A DNA stretch of 64,000 bases from Isoetes taiwanensis (lineage: Eukaryota; Streptophyta; Lycopodiopsida; Isoetales; Isoetaceae): assembly GCA_021234155.1 (NCBI GenBank), contig JAJEKV010000062.1:64001-128000 (forward strand), given 5' to 3'. This document shows, piece by piece, positions 56,591 through 64,000 of the stretch (its first letter is position 1; each line of letters begins with the position of its first letter). The position numbers were made by a program, and so were the translations under genes. The notes under the pieces were generated by a model, which was not told where the DNA came from, did no database searches, and saw only the letters and a program-made list of their open reading frames with translations.

Positions 56591-59300
56591 CCGCCAGTTT
56601 ACAAGGAACAATAGATAGGGAGCCATTACTAGCATATCCTAGGTATATTCCAGTATATACCTGACATATGCCACAAACCCATATAAGTGAGGGTTTGCCC
56701 TCTAGGGGCAACCCGAAAATACTTTTATACAAGAATTTGGCGCAGCACCCCGAGTCAATCTAAATGCCCATGTAGATCCCTATGTATCAAGATATATACG
56801 GGTGAAAACTTTGACATGATATGCAATTTCTTCTTTTCGTGTTTCTTTATGTATGATATCGCCCATGAAGCTTAGTCAAACCATCGGGTCAATTATTTAG
56901 TCAGTCCCCTAGCGAAACACCTGCCAAATTTGTTGTTGAATGTCTGGTCAAACTCTAGCTCAATTTTCCGATTAGCCTAATGGTAGAATGATACGTTAGG
57001 GATGATTAGGTCTCAACGTAGAATTACTAAGTGGATTTGATCTTTCAAATTTATTTATTGCTGGATATTATGAAGGTCAAAATATTGAAAAGCTAGATTG
57101 GATAATTGTGCAAGGTAACAATGGCTGTGATACTTAAAATATCTTCATTTTATGCTAATGATAACTAACTTTGATATTAATTAATATAGTAATCCATTAT
57201 AGCAAAAGGAAACTAAAAAATGGCAAGGAATATTTGTACTATGTGGAAACAGTTGACTAAGCTCTTATTCTACACGTAATCTTCACAACGAGGAGCCAAA
57301 GGGGGAGTGTCTATTGCTAATAGTTAGCTAGTGGTCGCCTATTGTGTGTAGTGTGATGTAGTGCATGCAATGGTCGTAGTATAGTGTGTATAGTGTAGTG
57401 CATATGTGGTGTAATAGTGTGTTGTGTGTAGTGTAGTGCATATGTAATGTGTATAGTGTATGTGTACTATAGTGTATGTAGTGCATGTGTAAACAAAACC
57501 AACCTAATTAAACAAGGACGTGGACTTAATAGACCATCTTCTCGCAAGTACCAAAGTTCACAACAATATTTTATTTCAAAGCGAAATTGACTATGCTCTT
57601 GAAGCGAGTCATACAATGAACAAATGAAAATGAGTATGGATTAGAGACCAATTTGTATGTCAATTAGTAATAAAACAACTCAAATCTTTGGGGCATGATG
57701 CAGTATAGTGTACGCTAAAATGAAAAAGCGTAGGCCAAGTTCCAAAATGTGAGATTGACGACACGATCTTCACGATCTTGGTTTTTATATCATAGTGAAC
57801 TGCATAAGAAATGCCAATAAGACTTTCAACATAGTCTGCAAATGTAGTAAAATGAAAAATGAGAAAAGTAATCCTTGGGTCAAGCAATTAGACAAACAAA
57901 TGTTTCATGAAGCTGCCACATACAAAGGGGGCAAATGCTTGGAACATAGATTGTTTAACAGACATGCATTTCAGACTATGCCACTGTAATTGTAATCAAT
58001 ATGCAAAGTTACATAGCAATCACTATCCAAATATTTATTTGTCTGGATGCTCTAGTTTACAGGGCAAGAATAGCTTCCGTAAAATGTGTATTGAAAAAGG
58101 TATTAAAAAAGGAAAACTACTTGTAATGATTTCACTAGTTAAGCTTTTTTTCCCGATCAAGTAGATCTCATTTTCTATCTCTTGCTAATGTTTCATAGTC
58201 TCTTTCCCTGTGACTTGTTTGTTGCATATGGATCATGCATGGTGCAAAAGATCAACAAAGTAACCATAGGTATTTGTTGCTAGCCTTTCATAGAATTGAA
58301 ATACTCCAATTCTATACATGTTGTATAAGAAGCTTAATTTCTTTTATTTTCAGAGCCTCAGAAATATGCACATCCCATGTTGCATTTTCAAGCTAAACAT
58401 ATTCACCAATCATGACACTCCATGATACAACATTTTTCTTACAGAGGCTTTACAGACTTTGCATGCGTTCTCCATGTTCCCACACTTTGCATCATTATAG
58501 ATCCCATTCCTGATCACCCACTGCCGCCACAAAGTGTTATTACACTCAATCATGTGGCTTTATCATGCTTCAAACCCTTATATTGCACATCTTTAGAGCA
58601 AGCAAAGATTGATCATGTTGGACTCATGCAATTATTATTGAATTTTATGGCAAAAAACATTGCAAGTACCATTGCCTATAAAGTAACCAATGATTTGTGC
58701 ATGAATATGCTTACCCAATTCTATAGAGCCAAAATAAGTACCATTCATCTTGTGTGGGAATATGCCTTTACTTCTCATGCTATCAAAATGCTCTAAGATA
58801 GATAAAATGCTCTAAGATAGATAGATAGTATTTTAACGTCACGCCACTAGACACCATCCAACACCACACTACATTGCTTCGTTAGGCCCTGCCCCCAACC
58901 ACTTTATATTGCGTCTGTGGGTGGACCTAGTGTGTTACCACCAGACTAAACGAAGTACCCTCGTTATAATAATCATTACATATGTATCCACTTTTTCATT
59001 CCTTAAATAAGGCTATTTATTTTCTGTTGTCACAAAATATAACTCTAATATCTCTAGGCTGAGCGCACCCCTGGCACCGACACCTATGCTTCTATTGCAT
59101 TTCCAAATCCAAATAAGTAGAGTTGCGTGCCCATATGAAGATGACAAGAAGTATAAGCATGGGAGCTGTACTCCTTCCCCATTTGGAAGAATTTAGAAAT
59201 GCAGAGCTGAGATATGAGGTATCAGGCGCCATAGCCATGGATTTAGGCCCTGTAGAATTTACTTGGGGCCAAATTGGATCGATTTGCAAATTAAGGTTTT
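56591..59300. other. AT-rich spacer
   Basis: No supported gene. An open frame at 58422-58796 has no recognised domain. A low-complexity tract is listed at 57320-57495. Confidence 0.45.
57320..57495. repeat. Low-complexity GTGTAGTGTA tract
   Basis: About 175 bases consist almost entirely of TAGTGTGTAGTG, AGTGCATATG and GTGTATAGTG variants. It is an irregular purine-pyrimidine-alternating minisatellite. Confidence 0.8.
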
Positions 59301-59309
59301 CTTCTCTGG

Positions 59310-59970
59310 TATGAAATTTTGCTTGGTCCGGCATCATTCTGGATCAAACGGCGTAGGAAAGGATCTGTTTAATTTTCTGAACAATGGATCAATAGGAAGA
59401 GAGCTAGAAACAGCAAAAGGGGCCTTCGGCAGATAAAAATTGGGAAGAAGATGAATTGGGCATGTCTAAGAAGCACGGATTTGGATGTTAGGAAGAAACA
59501 GATCCTTCGAGCTGCCAATCCGACTGCTTTTGCATCAGAACGTTGAGCATATCATTTTTTATTTAGCCCAGAGCTGCTTCAGCAATCTGGCCTCCTTTTA
59601 GAAGACAACACTGCCTGCCAGATCTGCCAGGAGCTGCGAAATTGGTTTATGAGCTATCGGATTGATTCCTATTTGGCAGAGCTTCTTCTTTGGCCTCATG
59701 TTCCAGTAATTTTTCACACCATTGTCTATCTGCCCTGGTAGCTGCACTTCTATCAGAGAACATCTGGAAATTCACTTCTTTGGGGCACACTGTGTCGTTT
59801 TGCACCTATTTGAATGGGGATTTCTTTTTAGGTATAAAAATCTACTTGGTCCCGCATCATTTTGGATTGAATTAATTTTTTGAACCACTGGATCAACAGG
59901 AAGAGGGCTAGAAACAGCAAAGGAGGCTTTCTGGGCAGATAAGAATTAGGAAGAAGATGAATTGGGTGGT
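59310..59970. repeat. Pair of direct repeats of about 145 bases
   Basis: 59310-59462 and 59826-59970 share, in order, ACTTGGTCC/GCTTGGTCC, GCATCATT.TGGAT, TGGATCAA.AGGAAGAG, GCTAGAAACAGCAAA, GGCAGATAA and AGGAAGAAGATGAATTGGG. The 360 bases between them are unrelated. Non-coding; possibly the ends of an unrecognised element. Confidence 0.75.
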
Positions 59971-60123
59971 CAAATTATTACAAACAATGCTTACTTCCTC
60001 TTTTTTCTCTGCTTTATCTAAACTTCCGTGATGAAATTTGGAGCCCATTTCACAATAAAATTGCTATTTCACGACAGAATTGCTGACAGAGGATTCTAAT
60101 GGAGAGGATTCATTACAAAAATA

Positions 60124-60183
60124 GGCCTTGGCTTAAAAACTCATGGCCGAATCGGCCTTGGCTTAAAAACTCATGGCCGAATC
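60124..60183. repeat. Perfect 30-base tandem duplication
   Basis: GGCCTTGGCTTAAAAACTCA plus ten more bases occurs twice back to back without a mismatch (60124-60153 and 60154-60183). Confidence 0.95.
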
Positions 60184-63100
60184 CAGAGCAACAATTCCGC
60201 CAATGTCTTTTCTGGTGTTCGCTTTTTTTCAACGGTATTTCTGCTGTGAAGGAAAATTTTTAACCAAGTAACTGGCGTTTGGTTCAAGTTTTATTGCAAA
60301 CCATTGATCTGGCGAATATTCTAGGTATTGTGCCAGATCAATGGCCATTAGAATTCTGAGACAAAAATTGCATGCCAATGTCAATGGTGTAGAACGAACC
60401 TATGGTTGCACCGGAAAAAAAAAAGAAGCAACATAAAAAAAACCCAATGGTGCCAATTAAAAGCCACCATAGCTTCAACACTAGTCACATAACAAACTAC
60501 AAGGCGGAATGAAACAGAGCAGAATCCGATATGATCCTTCCTTCTTCAAATTAAGAATGCAATCTTGTATTCACATAACCATCTCACCGCAGAAATCCCT
60601 CGCTTTTTCGTTGGCTCTACCCTTCGCCTTCAACTGGACTAAAATCTGGACTAGATTTGCAGATACTTTTTGCAGCTCATCTCCTCTGAGAATGCTGAGA
60701 ATGCGATGGAGGTGTAGATGCGGAGGTTGGGATTTGCGAAATAGGTCATGCAAAGGAAGAAGAAAATTGTATGATGCGCTTTTCGCCCTTCTATGCATGT
60801 CATATTTGCACGGCTGGCTCCAAGCCGCAGAGTAGGTCTCGTAAAATTTATGAAGATGTCAAGTATCACTGAGTATCTCTGACATTCAACCGGCTATGGC
60901 TATGCATTCTGGAGCTAAAATCCTTCACCGACCTGGCGATTATTTTCATGCCGAACCATTAGCTCTGCCATACCCTCCGCCGAACCAGTAGCTCCGAAGC
61001 CTTAAACTGGCTTCTTGAATCCATGCCAATCGCCCACTTGTACCACAAAACCTAAATACGCCAGGTTAGCCACCCTTGCTCGCCCCAATCCGCCTCTACT
61101 CGCGAGATAGAAAACACAACGAATATGGGATTTCAACCCACAAGCAAGCAAAGCTTGCTTCACCAAAGGCAAAGTCAACCGCCTCGCCGCACTCGCCGCC
61201 CATGCCGGGTATCCATTCCTCCAAGCTCCCCGCAATCGCCTCCAAATGGAATCCTTCAAATACCGCTATCGAGCGACCATCTTCGCCCAGTGCATGCGGG
61301 CTGCGCTGGCCTCCCCGTCCCCGTGACGACGCCTTTCGACGATACCACGTATAGACAAAAAATGGCTCGTGCCTTCCAAATTTGGTTGGCGCTCCTTATC
61401 CTTTGCAAAACGAACCATGCAAAAAGGGAGTTCCAAAGCCCCCAAAATAGCAAAAACCACTCAAGCTCCTCCCACATGGCAAATTATACGATTTTTTATA
61501 CAATACCATACCGAAATCATAGTCCTAACCACTGCCTGAAAACCCTCCCCCAACCCAAAACGAAAATAGCACAGTATATCGAAATGAGGGTATTTTTGCA
61601 AATGTTGTCTTAATGCCTTGATATTTCTAGAGTTGTTTTTCAAAAACACTTGCTTTAGGCTAGATGGTTCTACTGCGACACGATATCTTATTCTCTTCTA
61701 TCACATTTTATTTAATGGATAAAGAAAGACACTATTTTTATTTTTTTTTATTTTTTATTTTTTTTTTTGAAATACTCCACCATAGTCGAGTTTAAATGCT
61801 TTTTGGGAACAAATCAATATTAGAATACAAGAACACTTCTTGATCCTATGCATTGACAACCACAACCTAACTTTGGCAAAACGTATCTTACATCAATGCT
61901 GCCTTTTCTAGCCAAAGTTAAAAATCTCATAGCTAAAAGGAATTTTAGTCTCATAGGCTTTCACGACTTTCTAACTTCATATTGTGAGTCGATATAGGGA
62001 AATGTCCATAGCGGCCAAAGATACCTCTTTATTGACTATAAATTTTAGCATAGATAAAAAGAAATGTTCGCGGCAGCCCTGGCCGCCACGCTAAATTTCT
62101 TGTAAATATTAAATAAGATGTTCCATGTCTCCTCAAGCCCTACATTTTGCATGCATATCCAAAGTGGTGGTCCTTATGAGCGTGAGATTGAAATTCTTTT
62201 CTTACTCAAGGACTTGCTCTTAGACACACCTGCCACTCCAATATTTGCAATGTTGCGACATGCCTTAATAAAACTAAAAAATATTATAGTGCCTTACTCT
62301 AGTGCTCCAAAGGTCCTCTTGCAAATGTAATTATTATACTCTATGAAACTAGAAAATTGCCCACCGTTGGTGGGCTTTCTGTGTGATTATACAAAGGCAG
62401 TTCAAGCATGAAAAACATTAGTGATTATTTGAACAACTTCTTATGTTCAAAATGCAGTACATCAGAACTGAAATTGTGATCGGTGGGAGGTTGCTGGTGT
62501 TAATGAATATTTGATTATGTTTGTCTTGTAACTTAGTTAAAATGCAGTTACTTGTTGCCTCTATCAAGAATTATCAATTTATACATGTATTAGGCTCTCA
62601 AATGTATTTGAAGTAGAAAAATCTGATTGTATCTTTTTTAGTGTATGGTAAGACATGATTGTGTAGTCTTTGTGGTTGATGTTAGGATTTGTATTTTGTT
62701 TAATAGATTCTTTGATTCATTGACGTATTGTATTGAATTAACTTCTTGGATTGTAATTTTTTGTCGGCCTTGATTCATATAATTGTCATGTTGTACAGAC
62801 AATGTGGAATCCATTTCGCTTTTGCTAAAATATGTTGGTATAATTTGCCTTCATTATCCTAGAAATAAATATTAAATTAGATTGTTATTATTCAATAGGT
62901 TTGTTGGATATGGTATTTGTTGTACATGTGTTCTTATTTCATGCAGTTCATTTGCATTGTATCCTAGAATTTTTTCAGCTTCGTCATTGAAGGCGGTGGC
63001 CCAAGTTTTGCCAGTAGAGTCTTATCAATTATACATAGAGAATATATCTGCAGTGTGTATTCGTGTAGAATGAAAGCTTCGTTGGTATATTGTTTAGAAT

Positions 63101-63190
63101 TGAATTGTATTCATTAATTTTTACCTTTTAGAAATTGATGTTTTGATGTGGCAGGTTTGACGCCATGTTTTCGATGTTTCGTGTTGAACT
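60184..63190. other. Spacer with a GC-richer patch
   Basis: No supported gene. The patch 61000-61600 is GC-richer and has overlapping open frames on both strands, but none has a recognised domain. A T-rich tract lies at 61736-61770. Confidence 0.4.
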
Positions 63191-63205
63191 TTTTTCTTGC
63201 AAGAG

Positions 63206-64000
63206 TTTTTTTTTTTTTTGTCATCAATATATTAAAAGAATGGTAATGTTACAAAGCAAGTGAGGAGAAATGAGAATCGCCTCCAAAGAGACAAAGGATA
63301 CCGACACTCCACAACAAACTCACACGTAAAAATCAGAATCCCCATCATTGCATAAACCGACCATCACCATCTACAACACCCAAGAAGTCCCGCCAAATGG
63401 CAAACTTCCGCCTACTACTCCCCGAACACCGTAAAGCTTTGAAATAGCTTGTACCGAAGTCGAGGAATCGAGAGGCCGCAGTCAGTCAATCCCCCGAAAG
63501 ATCCAAATCAGCCACACCAACCAAGCCACGCGACAGATGCAAGGCTTGTCGCCGCAAGAGCGCCAAGCACCGTGATACACATGAAGTAGCAACCGGGCTA
63601 GTCAATCTCACCAAACAGCCCTAACCCAATCCCAGGCAAACTCGCAAGTGAGGGTATAAAACCGCATAAATGCTCCACAGCCTCACGATGAAGGCCACAA
63701 CAAGGGCGTAGAGGGCTCACACCGCCTAAAACCGACTCACAAGGGCATTCACCCCGATACAAATGTGCACCACCGCCACGTAGCACCCTAACCTTCTGGG
63801 GGGGAAGTGAGCTCCATGTCCACGCCCAAACCGAAGCCATCGAGAACCCTAAGCCGCAGAGACCACTTGCCCAAGGGGCAAAGCAGTCATGAATAGCCAA
63901 AGACCCTAAGAAGAAGACCGCACAAAGCAAGAAGACACAACATCCGGATGAACCTTCCAAACATGCACCACCACATCATCCCGAGGGACTATAGGTATGT
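63206..64000 (-). mobile_element. L1-like LINE 3' end with poly(A)
   Basis: On the minus strand a frame contains CCGLHREAVEHL, the Cys/His core of the zf-RVT region that closes plant L1-type ORF2 proteins. Coding-like sequence and a 3' UTR follow, and the element ends in a run of about 13 A (T-run on the plus strand at 63208-63221). The element continues past the right edge. It differs from the simple-repeat-tailed LINEs elsewhere in the window. Frame breaks are present. Confidence 0.75.

Noticed and set aside
56968-57020. TAGCCTAATGGTAGAATG, resembling a tRNA A box
   Set aside because: No matching B box or acceptor stem follows.
61002-61613. Overlapping open frames on both strands in a GC-rich patch
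   Set aside because: No domain, splice pattern or neighbouring element supports a gene.

Overview
This is a window of nuclear DNA from a land plant. Two housekeeping genes with plant-style introns (RPN10 and ribosomal protein eL6) and the 3' part of a third (gamma-tubulin complex protein GCP4) sit in long AT-rich spacers packed with nested transposable elements. The RPN10 wording and the LINE types make me suspect a non-flowering lineage such as a fern or lycophyte. That is an inference from memory of family wording, not a measured placement.

Layout. 1-4661: 3' part of GCP4 on +, entering from the left edge. 5195-6138: decayed PIF/Harbinger-like transposase on -. 8229-11450: two LINE 3' copies on -, one with an (ACAAAG)n tail and one with endonuclease, reverse transcriptase and zinc-finger remnants and a (GGAA)n tail. 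11451-17319: gene-free AT-rich spacer. 17320-28461: a complete Ty3/gypsy chromovirus with two LTRs, PBS, gag-pol, chromodomain, PPT and a 5-bp target duplication. A 2.7-kb non-autonomous LTR element is nested in its integrase region in reverse orientation, and a 185-bp Harbinger-type MITE sits in its 3' LTR. 29699-30054 plus 42360-42437: one + strand LINE 3' end, split by a 12.3-kb element (30055-42359) with 25-bp perfect terminal inverted repeats. That element carries a DUF7869-like gene on -, an intron-rich gene or genes on + ending in an FCP1-like HAD phosphatase, and at least 15 copies of a short palindrome. 42728-43320: a small fold-back element. 44014-46309: RPN10 on -. 48571-48606: another LINE 3' tip. 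49424-49745: tandem duplication. 51220-52038: LINE endonuclease on +. 54068-55060: ribosomal protein eL6 on -. 55061-63190: mostly gene-free spacer with small duplications. 63200-64000: 3' end of a poly(A)-tailed L1-like LINE on -.

Interpretation. The three host genes have unrelated functions: microtubule nucleation, proteasomal ubiquitin recognition and translation. The rest is a record of nested insertion. The most unusual object is the 12.3-kb inverted-repeat element. Its insertion site is confirmed because the interrupted LINE resumes on the other side. Its palindromes, its DUF7869-like candidate transposase and its phosphatase cargo do not fit a standard plant transposon that I recognise.

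Caution. Several coding regions show one-base homopolymer differences, some of them mutually compensating within one exon. The chromovirus LTRs differ preferentially at CAG/CTG sites. This suggests residual long-read base-calling error, so frame breaks here should not all be read as true inactivation.
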